6,988 nucleotides of DNA, taken from Chryseobacterium sp. UBA6632 (lineage in GTDB: Bacteria; Bacteroidota; Bacteroidia; Flavobacteriales; Weeksellaceae). The notes under the pieces were generated by a model, which worked only from the letters and a program-made list of their open reading frames with translations, ran no database searches and was not told the origin of the DNA. Positions 1 to 6,051 of this stretch are shown here, piece after piece (position 1 is the stretch's first letter; every line of letters starts with the position of its first letter). The stretch spans positions 1-6,988 of the forward strand of contig DKLU01000277.1 of the NCBI GenBank assembly GCA_002455915.1. The letters run 5' to 3'. The position numbers and the translations under genes are program-made.

Positions 1-127
1 CTTTAGCACCGCCACCGGCCAGTGAAAGTCCGATTTTAGGATTTTTTGGAATCACTAAATCCTTCTTTACCTGAGCGTGGATCAAAAGCAATTGAAATAC
101 AAATAATAGGGTCAGGAGTTTTCTCAT
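1..127 (-). CDS. Exported patatin-like phospholipase, N-terminal fragment (cut by window edge)
   Basis: Only the first 42 codons are in the window; the gene continues past base 1. Translation from the ATG at 127-125 gives a basic start (MRK), a hydrophobic stretch at about residues 4-16, and HAQ at residues 17-19, a typical Bacteroidota signal peptide cleaved before Gln19. After a short linker comes KIGLSLAGGGAK (residues 31-42). This matches the first strand and the Gly-rich oxyanion loop (GGGxKG) of patatin-family serine hydrolases. The catalytic Ser (GxSxG) and Asp lie outside the window. Family knowledge: patatin proteins hydrolyse acyl esters of lipids, and many exported Bacteroidota members also carry a C-terminal outer membrane barrel domain; whether this one does cannot be seen. 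The start lies 5 bases after the murF-alr stop, so it is probably the last visible gene of the same operon and acts in the periplasm or outer membrane. Confidence 0.85.
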   Translation of the reverse strand, partial: MRKLLTLLFVFQLLLIHAQVKKDLVIPKNPKIGLSLAGGGAK

Positions 128-132
128 AGGTG

Positions 133-2580
133 TTAATCTTTTATATAGATCCGTTTCACGCGAGGGGAAAGGGAGGTTAATACTTCATAGGTTATCGTTT
201 TGCAGTATTCTGCGAATTCTTTTAAACTTGGTTTTGCATTAAAAACAGTTACGGTATCGCCTTCTTTTACATTCGGGATATGATCGACGTTAATCATCAT
301 CATATCCATGCAAATGCTTCCAACAATAGGAGCTAAGGTTTTATTTACGCCAACATTTCCAACCTGATTTCCAATCAATCTTGGAATTCCGTCTGCATAT
401 CCAACGGGAATGGTGGCGATTTTTGTATTATGATCTGCTTTAAATCTTCTACTGTAACCAACAGATTCTCCGTTTTCTACTAAAGAGATTTGTGAAATTA
501 CGGTTTTAAAGCTTACAACAGATCGTAATTGTTTTTGTATTTCACTATTTGGTGATTCTCCTAGCATTCCGATGCCGATTCTCACCATATCATACTGATG
601 GTGGGTGTAGCTTGTAATTCCCGATGAATTTAAAATATGTCGGATAGGAGTGTAGCCCAATTTTTCAATCAAATAGCTTGAATTTTTTTCAAATGTTTTC
701 AGTTGGTTTAAAGTAAATTCTTTTTCTTCCGGTATATCTGAAGACGAAAGATGACTGAAAATACTTTGAACTTTTACATTCATGGCATTTAAAGTTTCAC
801 TCAATTGATCTAATTCAAAACCTTTGAAACCAAGCCTGTGCATTCCTGTCTCCAATTTGATATGGATAGGATATTTTTTATCGTATCCAGACTTTTGAAC
901 CGCTTCATAAAATAATTCTAATACGCGAAAACTGTAAATTTCAGGTTCTAAATTATATTGAATGACTGTTTCGTAACTGTGTTGTTCGGGATTCATCACA
1001 ACGATAGGAACCGTAATTCCTTTTTTTCGAAGTTCAACGCCTTCATCAACAAAAGCAACCCCCAAATAATCAATATGATGATGTTGCAGAAATTCCGAAA
1101 TTTCATAACTTCCTAAACCATAAGCATTTGCTTTTACCATTGCCATCATTTTTGTGGTTGACTTCAACAAAGATTTATGATAATTAATATTATGAAGAAT
1201 CGCGTTGAGATTGATTTCTAAAACCGTATCATGCTTTCTAAGTTCAAGAATATCTTTAAGCCTTTCAATTTCAAACTTTCTGGCCCCTTTTAAAAGAATG
1301 ATCTGGTTTTCGAGTTCGTTAAGATGTTTACTTTCAATTAATTCTTTCGTATCAATAAATGTAAATGTTTTAGCTTTAAATAATTCACTAAACCTTGATA
1401 TTTCATTCCCGATTAAGAAAACAGAATCAAATTTTTGTTCGTTTACCAAATCTGAAACTTCTTCATACAATTCTTTTGAATTTGAATTAACGCCGACAAT
1501 ATCTGTCAAGACCAAAGATTTCTTTGGCTTATTATATTCGTTCAAAAATTGTAGGGCAGTTTTCAAAGAATCGAGGTCAAGATTAAAAGAATCGTTGATG
1601 ACAATATTGCTCTTAATTCCTTCGATGGCTTCAAGCCTCATTTCAACGGCCTTCAGAGCGTTGATTTTTTCGACGATCTTTTTATTTTCGACTCCCAATT
1701 CCTTTAAGACGGTTACAAGCGCCAGAGCATTGGTTAATGTCGCTTCGTCTCTCTGATGAACCGGAAAAGTGATTTCTTCATCAAAATATTGTACAATAAC
1801 ATCTTCGTTTTTCGAAATATTATTTTTAAAGAAAACGTTATTGTGATTTTTAAATCCGTAAGAAATTAATTTCTTGTCAGAGTACAGTTTTTTTATTTTT
1901 TCGTCAACGACAGAATTGTCACTATTATAAATAACAACTTCGGAATTTTTGAACAGTTTGATTTTTTCATCGATCAATTCTTCTTCCGATTTGAAATTGG
2001 CAAGATGAGCAGTTCCGATGTGAGTGAGTAAACCAATTTGAGGATGGAAAATATGTTCAAGCTTTTCCATTTCGTTCGGCTTAGAAATTCCAACTTCAAA
2101 AATTCCTAGTTGATGAGAATCGTTGATTTGAAGCAAAGAAAGGGGAAGACCAATCTGTGAATTGAAACTTTTCGGACTTTTCACGGTCGGAAATTCATTC
2201 CAAAGACATTGGTACAGCCATTCTTTTAAAATTGTTTTTCCGTTACTTCCTGTAATCCCGATCGATTTTAAATGAGAATTTTCAAAATGATATTTAGCTA
2301 ATTTTTGAAGAAACTCTACAGAATTTTCAACAATAATCCAGGTTACATTTTCAAACTGAGGAAAATGATGCTCAGAAATAATGACATTTATACCTCGGTC
2401 AATCGCCGCTTCAATAAATTTTTCACCCGAATTTTTATGAGTATTGATGGCAATAAAAGCCGCATTTTTCGTAGAATAAATAATCCGGCTGTCAAAAGCG
2501 ATGTTTTTGATAACTAATTCTTTGTCGCCAATAATATTCGCATTGGTGATTCTGGCAATGTCTTCTACTGTATAATTCAT
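133..2580 (-). CDS. murF-alr: Bifunctional UDP-MurNAc-tripeptide:D-Ala-D-Ala ligase / alanine racemase (MurF-Alr fusion)
   Basis: This 815-residue cytoplasmic enzyme joins two steps of peptidoglycan precursor synthesis. Residues 1 to about 445 are a MurF-type Mur ligase: N-terminal substrate domain, ATP P-loop GITGSNGKT (108-116), FEVGIS with the expected Mg-binding Glu162, GTAH (189-192), the likely carbamylated Lys206 in DEKIKLF, and a C-terminal domain with MRLE (313-316) and NDSFN (329-333). It adds D-Ala-D-Ala to UDP-MurNAc-tripeptide using ATP. Residues about 450-815 are a fold-type III alanine racemase that makes D-Ala from L-Ala: the PLP lysine is Lys483 in VKANAYGLG, the opposing catalytic Tyr is Tyr709 in VGYSRRF, and GYADGIPR (727-734) and GSICMDM (754-760) are the usual active-site and dimer motifs. 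The fusion and its length are normal for Bacteroidota. The domains are joined in frame without a frameshift. The start ATG directly abuts the toxin stop codon upstream, so translation may be coupled. The Ddl step that links the two activities is not in the window. Confidence 0.96.
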   Translation of the reverse strand: MNYTVEDIARITNANIIGDKELVIKNIAFDSRIIYSTKNAAFIAINTHKNSGEKFIEAAIDRGINVIISEHHFPQFENVTWIIVENSVEFLQKLAKYHFENSHLKSIGITGSNGKTILKEWLYQCLWNEFPTVKSPKSFNSQIGLPLSLLQINDSHQLGIFEVGISKPNEMEKLEHIFHPQIGLLTHIGTAHLANFKSEEELIDEKIKLFKNSEVVIYNSDNSVVDEKIKKLYSDKKLISYGFKNHNNVFFKNNISKNEDVIVQYFDEEITFPVHQRDEATLTNALALVTVLKELGVENKKIVEKINALKAVEMRLEAIEGIKSNIVINDSFNLDLDSLKTALQFLNEYNKPKKSLVLTDIVGVNSNSKELYEEVSDLVNEQKFDSVFLIGNEISRFSELFKAKTFTFIDTKELIESKHLNELENQIILLKGARKFEIERLKDILELRKHDTVLEINLNAILHNINYHKSLLKSTTKMMAMVKANAYGLGSYEISEFLQHHHIDYLGVAFVDEGVELRKKGITVPIVVMNPEQHSYETVIQYNLEPEIYSFRVLELFYEAVQKSGYDKKYPIHIKLETGMHRLGFKGFELDQLSETLNAMNVKVQSIFSHLSSSDIPEEKEFTLNQLKTFEKNSSYLIEKLGYTPIRHILNSSGITSYTHHQYDMVRIGIGMLGESPNSEIQKQLRSVVSFKTVISQISLVENGESVGYSRRFKADHNTKIATIPVGYADGIPRLIGNQVGNVGVNKTLAPIVGSICMDMMMINVDHIPNVKEGDTVTVFNAKPSLKEFAEYCKTITYEVLTSLSPRVKRIYIKD

Positions 2581-2883
2581 TTATAAATCGTCTATTATAA
2601 ATTTTTTGTCTTCGTCTTGATAATTATTATATAAACGGAATATTTTCAGATATTTTGATTCTAATCGATAGATGAGAGTGGTTTGTTCGGTAATCAAAAG
2701 CTTGTGATAATCAGGAAATTTTTCCAGCTTTTGAAATACCACTTTTTTGTCGAGAATCAATCCTATTTTATGATTGAGTATATTCATAAAGTTTTGATAT
2801 TCTCTAAAGGTAAATCTATTCCCGATATAATCCTCTATTTGCTCCAAATCCTGGAGTGCAAATTTAGACCACCTTATTTCCAT
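2581..2883 (-). CDS. RelE/ParE-family toxin of a type II toxin-antitoxin system
   Basis: This 100-residue protein shows the small RelE/ParE fold pattern. It opens with strand MEIRWS, followed by two helices (ALQDLEQIEDYIGNRF, about 9-24, and a second at about 26-45). A beta-sheet core follows: HKLLI (60-64), TTLIYRLE (68-75), LKIFRLYNNYQD (79-90). The alternation of Arg73, Arg83 and a closing aromatic-Asn-x-Gln patch is typical of the ParE/RelE-like toxins common in flavobacteria, although the Arg often found in the final NRQ motif is Tyr88 here. Members either cut mRNA on the ribosome (RelE-like) or poison DNA gyrase (ParE-like); the sequence alone does not decide which. Its start overlaps the antitoxin gene by 20 bases in another frame, the usual antitoxin-first arrangement with coupled translation. 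Its TAA stop is followed at once by the murF-alr ATG. The frame is intact, so nothing marks it as a broken remnant. Confidence 0.85.
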   Translation of the reverse strand: MEIRWSKFALQDLEQIEDYIGNRFTFREYQNFMNILNHKIGLILDKKVVFQKLEKFPDYHKLLITEQTTLIYRLESKYLKIFRLYNNYQDEDKKFIIDDL

Positions 2884-3184
2884 ATTTCTTTAAGAAACGT
2901 TCTTCAGAAATTTTCATAACATCATTATGAGAATAATAAATGTCATTCTCAAAATCGCTTTCAGCTTCTTCCAATGAATTTAAAAGAGATTTTTCTGGCT
3001 CAATAATTTCTGCAATCTTCAACAACTCCTCAGGAAGAAATTTTTTCTCTTTCATCTTTCTAAAAAATGTAGGTTCAGAAATCCCGCTTTTCTCAATGAT
3101 ATATTTCATTTTGAAGGGCGAATTTTTCAAAATCTCATCAATAGAATTGCTGATCTTTATGTAATTTTTGATTTCTAATATCAT
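2864..3184 (-). CDS. HTH-type antitoxin paired with the RelE/ParE toxin
   Basis: This is a 106-residue protein. Residues about 24-63 look like an Xre-like helix-turn-helix: FKMKYIIEKSGISEPTFFRK, then KFLPEELLKIAEII, with the SGIS turn and a TFFRK recognition-helix pattern. The acidic C-terminal part (about 64-106) contains YSHNDVM (84-90), close to the SHEEVM signature seen near the C-terminus of many antitoxins that neutralise ParE/RelE toxins, so this part probably wraps the toxin. Family knowledge: such antitoxins bind the toxin and repress their own promoter through the HTH. Its last codons overlap the toxin start. The ATG at 3184-3182 has no Shine-Dalgarno site, as is normal in this phylum. 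An inverted repeat lies 6 bases upstream and is a candidate operator. The assignment rests on the HTH, the gene order and the overlap; the exact family is not recognised. Confidence 0.82.
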   Translation of the reverse strand: MILEIKNYIKISNSIDEILKNSPFKMKYIIEKSGISEPTFFRKMKEKKFLPEELLKIAEIIEPEKSLLNSLEEAESDFENDIYYSHNDVMKISEERFLKKYGNKVV

Positions 3185-3190
3185 TTTTTG

Positions 3191-3204
3191 ATAGTTTTTA
3201 CTAT
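3191..3204. promoter_or_regulatory. Inverted repeat upstream of the antitoxin gene, candidate operator
   Basis: The sequence ATAGT-TTTT-ACTAT is a perfect 5-base inverted repeat with a 4-base spacer. It lies 6 bases upstream of the antitoxin ATG, inside the 54-base gap after tdk. Type II antitoxins with an HTH usually repress their own operon by binding such repeats, so an operator is the obvious reading. The arms are short and AT-rich, so chance is a real alternative. A TTTG on the minus strand at 3219-3216 could be a -33 element, but no good TAnnTTTG box follows at the right distance, so no promoter is called here. Confidence 0.35.
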
Positions 3205-3238
3205 TAAATTCTAAACAAATTTAAAAATAAATCTGATA

Positions 3239-3829
3239 CTAAAGTTCTTTTTTATTCAAAACTTCATCTACAAAAACTCTTCGGCTTACGGCATCGTAAG
3301 ATTCTGTTTCTCCGAGCTCTACAAGATCCTGGCTTTGCGAAGTTCTCATCGAATAATTGGCAAGATTTCCGGTTCTTCTGCAGATTGCATGTACTTTCGT
3401 TACGTATTCTGCAGTAGCCATCAGATTGGGCATCGGTCCGAAAGGTCTTCCCAGAAAGTCCATATCCAAGCCGGCGATTACCACGCGAATTCCGCTATTT
3501 GCTAGTTGATTGGCTACATCTACAATACTTTCATCGAAAAACTGAGCCTCATCAATCGCCACCACATCGCAGTTGGAAGCCAGCAAAAGAATCTCGTTCG
3601 GGTTTTCTACTGCCGTACTTCGGATCTTATTTTGATTATGAGACACCACATCATCTTCCGAATATCGAATATCCAGTTTGGGTTTAAAAATCTCTACATT
3701 TTGTCCCGCCATTTCTGCTCTTCTGAGCCTTCTGATAAGCTCTTCCGTTTTTCCGGAAAACATTGAGCCACAAATAACTTCCATCCAACCGCTTTGTTTG
3801 GAATGATTAATTGTATTTTCTAAAAACAT
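3239..3829 (-). CDS. tdk: Thymidine kinase (type II, TK1-like)
   Basis: This 196-residue cytoplasmic enzyme phosphorylates thymidine with ATP in pyrimidine salvage. The P-loop is GSMFSGKT (21-28), followed by the helix EELIRRLRRAE. The Walker B-like segment VVAIDEAQFF (89-98) holds Mg-binding Asp93 and the probable catalytic base Glu94. AGLDMDFLGRPFGPM (119-133) is the conserved substrate-side segment, and the lasso region includes Tyr178 in ESYDAVSRR. The family's structural zinc site is degraded: of the expected CxxC...CxxC/H ligands only Cys150 remains (CRRT, where Thr153 replaces Cys), and Ser182 and Val185 stand at the second pair. I recall a similar RTGN form in other Bacteroidota, so this is probably a lineage trait. 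The start at MFLENTINH is kept rather than Met16 because this N-terminal extension before the P-loop is usual in the phylum. The stop is TAG. It heads the minus-strand block and is divergent from the acidic protein gene. Confidence 0.95.
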   Translation of the reverse strand: MFLENTINHSKQSGWMEVICGSMFSGKTEELIRRLRRAEMAGQNVEIFKPKLDIRYSEDDVVSHNQNKIRSTAVENPNEILLLASNCDVVAIDEAQFFDESIVDVANQLANSGIRVVIAGLDMDFLGRPFGPMPNLMATAEYVTKVHAICRRTGNLANYSMRTSQSQDLVELGETESYDAVSRRVFVDEVLNKKEL

Positions 3830-3844
3830 TTGTTAAATTAGCCG

Positions 3845-3852
3845 TATATTTC
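3845..3852 (+). promoter_or_regulatory. Weak candidate -7 box for the plus-strand operon
   Basis: TATATTTC matches the Bacteroidota -7 consensus TAnnTTTG at all but the last base and would put transcription start about 30 bases before the ATG at 3890. The nearest upstream TTTG (3829-3832) is only 12 bases away, shorter than the usual spacing of roughly 19, so the support is thin. The box lies within the divergent gap and nearly touches the opposing box at 3859-3866. Confidence 0.25.
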
Positions 3853-3858
3853 TATCAT

Positions 3859-3866
3859 CAAAAGTA
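3859..3866 (-). promoter_or_regulatory. Candidate -7 promoter box for tdk
   Basis: Read on the minus strand this is TACTTTTG, a full match to the TAnnTTTG -7 element used by the primary sigma factor of Bacteroidota. It would start transcription at about base 3852, giving a leader of some 22 bases before the tdk ATG at 3829. No convincing -33 TTTG is found at the expected distance; the nearest TTG is 11 bases upstream. The position in the divergent gap supports the call. Confidence 0.45.
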
Positions 3867-3889
3867 AGCAATTTTAACAAGATTCTTAT

Positions 3890-5368
3890 ATGCAGAATAT
3901 CCAAGATTTAAAGGAAAAAATTTTTTTTGAATCCAAGAATATCATTGATAATCTGGACAAAATAAGCAATGTCGACGAATTACTTTCCAAGCAAGATCTT
4001 GTAGATGAGCTTGCTAACAGGATTTCTTTTTTGAGATTGCTGGAGAAAAATATCGAATATTTTATTCCGGAAAACGTTTCTCAGGTTTTTGAAAATCAGG
4101 AAAATGTTTCTTTCGCCACTCATGATTTTGATTCACATGATTCAAAAAGTAATGAAGTAACGGAGGAGGAAGCCATTTTCAATAATGAATTGAACGAAAT
4201 TGATGAAAATGAGGAAGAAGAAGCGATTTTTAACAATCAGCTGAATGAAATTGTTGAGAATGAATTTCACGAGAATTTTGTAAGCTTTGTTGAAGAAAAT
4301 AATGAGCTTCAAGCAACTAAAACTGTTCAGAATGATGTTGATAATCAAAATACTAACTCTGAAAAAAGTTTTAATGATCAGTTGAACGAAATTGAAGAAA
4401 ATCAACCTTCTGAAAATGTTGAAACGACTTTAAATTTCGTTGATGAAGAAAGAATTCTTGCTGATTCTGAACCTGATAATGATGAAAACATTCATGAAGA
4501 AATGTTTAATCAAAAAACAACGGAAGAGGAAGCAATTTTTAATAATCAACTGAATGAAATTGATGAAGAAGAACAGGTTCAACTTAGCTTTGAACCAGAA
4601 ATAAAAGCGGAGGAAAAGATTTCAAATGAAGCTTCTTCAGTAATTACAGAAACAATTCCGAGTATTTTTGATGCGGAAATTCTGGATGATGAAGAGGAAA
4701 TTTTAATTGAAGAAACGGAAGATCAATTTATAGCTTCCAACATCAATATGAGTCAGGGCGAAATGGCATCTGAAACATCGAATGTTGAAAATATTTTGAG
4801 TGAAATTAAAAATGAAGCTCAATTAGAAGAAAAACAGGAGGAAACTCATATTTCTGAGGTTATCGACAGACGAAAAATAGTAGAAATCGATAAGCCTGAG
4901 CCTGAATTGAAAGAAAAACATCCTTCTGATGAAAGTTTTGAAAATACAGACGAATATCATCAGGAGAGAAAAATAAAATTAGCCAATATCAAAGGATTGA
5001 AAGGTGTTCAGACTCTTTTTGATGATGATCCTTTGGAAAGAGAAATTCCTGTTGAGAAGAAGCAGGAACCTGTGATGAAAGAGGAAACGGGAAGTATTTT
5101 GAAGACCAATATTCCGACTCAATTTATGGAAGCGGCAAAACCGAAACCTGAATTTAAGTTGGATCTTAACGACAGAATTGCGTTTTCGAAAATGTTGTTC
5201 GGAGGCAGCCAGTCTGATCTGAACGATGTTGTTTCTGTTTTGAACAGGTTTAAAAATCTTGAAGAAGCAAAAGAATATCTGAGCGATCTTTACTACGAAA
5301 GAAAGTGGAATAAAGTGGATGAATATGCGCAGAGACTTTGGATATTGGTAGAAAATAAATTTTTATAA
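3890..5368 (+). CDS. Acidic, repeat-containing protein of unknown function with a conserved-looking C-terminal domain
   Basis: I do not recognise a named family for this 492-residue protein. No signal peptide or membrane segment is visible, so it is probably cytoplasmic. Residues 1 to about 60 look helical (LKEKIFFESKNIIDNLDK, then DLVDELANRISFLRLLEKNI). Residues about 65-350 are very rich in Glu, Asp, Asn and Gln and probably disordered. This stretch holds four copies of a peptide close to EEEAIFNNQLNEIDE (about 91-106, 109-124, 158-171, 211-226). A short region (361-381) contains KLANIKGLKGVQTLFDDDP. The C-terminus, about 422-492, is compact and helical: LDLNDRIAFSKMLFGGSQSD, DVVSVLNRFKNLEEAKEYL, then a Trp/Tyr-rich end. 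From memory, a C-terminal segment of the type LNDRIAF..LF.GS occurs in unnamed proteins across Bacteroidota. The gene ends 8 bases before rsmI, suggesting cotranscription. An adaptor or scaffold role is only a guess from the architecture. Confidence 0.9.
   Translation: MQNIQDLKEKIFFESKNIIDNLDKISNVDELLSKQDLVDELANRISFLRLLEKNIEYFIPENVSQVFENQENVSFATHDFDSHDSKSNEVTEEEAIFNNELNEIDENEEEEAIFNNQLNEIVENEFHENFVSFVEENNELQATKTVQNDVDNQNTNSEKSFNDQLNEIEENQPSENVETTLNFVDEERILADSEPDNDENIHEEMFNQKTTEEEAIFNNQLNEIDEEEQVQLSFEPEIKAEEKISNEASSVITETIPSIFDAEILDDEEEILIEETEDQFIASNINMSQGEMASETSNVENILSEIKNEAQLEEKQEETHISEVIDRRKIVEIDKPEPELKEKHPSDESFENTDEYHQERKIKLANIKGLKGVQTLFDDDPLEREIPVEKKQEPVMKEETGSILKTNIPTQFMEAAKPKPEFKLDLNDRIAFSKMLFGGSQSDLNDVVSVLNRFKNLEEAKEYLSDLYYERKWNKVDEYAQRLWILVENKFL
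4160..4567 (+). repeat. Four dispersed copies of a 14-16 residue coding repeat
   Basis: Within the acidic protein the units lie at 4160-4207, 4214-4261, 4361-4402 and 4520-4567. The shared core is [AK][IS]FN[ND][EQ]LNEI. Units 1, 2 and 4 keep EEEAIFNN followed by [EQ]LNEI almost unchanged, while unit 3 is weaker (EKSFNDQLNEIEEN). A possible fifth, eroded copy is IFDAEILDDEE at residues 259-269. The DNA of the copies differs at many third codon positions, so these are old duplications kept at protein level, not a recent tandem repeat. Confidence 0.8.
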
Positions 5369-5376
5369 ACTAAATT

Positions 5377-6051
5377 TTGAGCGGAATTCTTTATTTTGTT
5401 CCCACACCGGTCGGGAACTTGGAAGATATGACTTTCAGGGCGGTGAATGTACTGAAAGAGGTGGACTATATTTTATGCGAAGACACGAGAACTTCCGGAA
5501 TTCTTTTGAAGCATTTCGAGATCTCTAAGCCTTTAAAATCTTATCATTTGCACAATGAGCATCAGGCAACGGAAAAGGTGATCACAGACCTTAAAAACGG
5601 TCAGAATATCGCCATCATTACCGATGCAGGAACTCCCGGAATTTCAGATCCGGGTTATTTGCTTTCAAAAGCGGGTTCTGCTAACAATATTGAAATGATT
5701 TGCCTGCCGGGAGCAACAGCTTTTGTTCCGGCTTTGGTGGTTTCAGGATTACCGAATAACGAATTTTTATTTGCAGGATTTTTACCTCAGAAAAAAGGCA
5801 GACAAACGAAGCTGAAGCAGCTTGCGGAAGAGAAAAAGACCATCGTATTATACGAAAGTCCACATAAGATCAATACGACGTTGGAGCAGATCAAAGAATT
5901 CTTTGGTGAAGAAACAAAGGTAAGCCTAAGTCGTGAAATTTCGAAAAAATTCGAAGAAACTAAACGCGGAACAATCAACGAGTTAATTGAATTTTCAAAA
6001 AGCAAAACTTTAAAAGGCGAGATTGTTCTCATTGTAAATAATTCTATTTAA
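5377..6051 (+). CDS. rsmI: 16S rRNA (cytidine(1402)-2'-O)-methyltransferase RsmI, TTG start
   Basis: RsmI uses S-adenosylmethionine to methylate the 2'-OH of C1402 in the ribosomal decoding centre and belongs to the tetrapyrrole methylase superfamily. The motifs are all present: VPTPVGNLEDMTFRA (8-22), CEDTRTSGILLKHF (34-47), TDAGTPGISDPG (82-93), LPGATAFVPAL (110-120), FAGFLPQKKGRQ (132-143), ESPHKI (160-165) and SREISKKFEE (185-194). At 224 residues it is shorter than the E. coli protein (about 286) and ends after the catalytic fold without the extra C-terminal domain; I believe this short form is common in Bacteroidota. The TTG start is required: the frame has a TAA just upstream (5371-5373), and the first ATG (Met18, base 5428) would remove the conserved GNLED motif. 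There is no Shine-Dalgarno site. It lies 8 bases after the acidic protein gene, and its stop touches the next gene's start. Confidence 0.95.
   Translation: MSGILYFVPTPVGNLEDMTFRAVNVLKEVDYILCEDTRTSGILLKHFEISKPLKSYHLHNEHQATEKVITDLKNGQNIAIITDAGTPGISDPGYLLSKAGSANNIEMICLPGATAFVPALVVSGLPNNEFLFAGFLPQKKGRQTKLKQLAEEKKTIVLYESPHKINTTLEQIKEFFGEETKVSLSREISKKFEETKRGTINELIEFSKSKTLKGEIVLIVNNSI

Noticed and set aside
1205..1756. A 183-codon open frame on the plus strand, antisense to murF-alr
   Set aside because: The opposite frame encodes clearly conserved MurF and racemase sequence, and the antisense product is Ser/Leu/Phe-rich low-complexity translation with no recognisable motif.
3191..3204. The inverted repeat as a tdk transcription terminator
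   Set aside because: A 5-base-pair AT-rich stem is too weak for an intrinsic terminator, and no longer GC-rich hairpin is seen in the gap.
3506..3766. Plus-strand open frames (also 3499-3687) opposite tdk
   Set aside because: They lie wholly inside the strongly conserved tdk gene and look like chance frames.
4142..4405. An 87-codon minus-strand frame with hydrophobic Ile/Phe/Leu sequence resembling a membrane peptide
   Set aside because: It is the complement of the Glu/Asn-rich repeats; GAA and AAT codons read backwards give Phe and Ile, which explains the apparent hydrophobicity.
4160..4567. The repeats as a CRISPR-like or recent tandem repeat array
   Set aside because: The units are unevenly spaced, in frame, and conserved as protein and not as DNA.
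5787..6032. Minus-strand frames opposite rsmI (also 5681-5863)
   Set aside because: They fall entirely within conserved rsmI coding sequence and have no recognisable features.
5428..6051. A shorter rsmI starting at the first ATG
   Set aside because: It would delete the conserved VPTPVGNLED segment, which forms the first strand and part of the cofactor site; TTG at 5377 keeps it.
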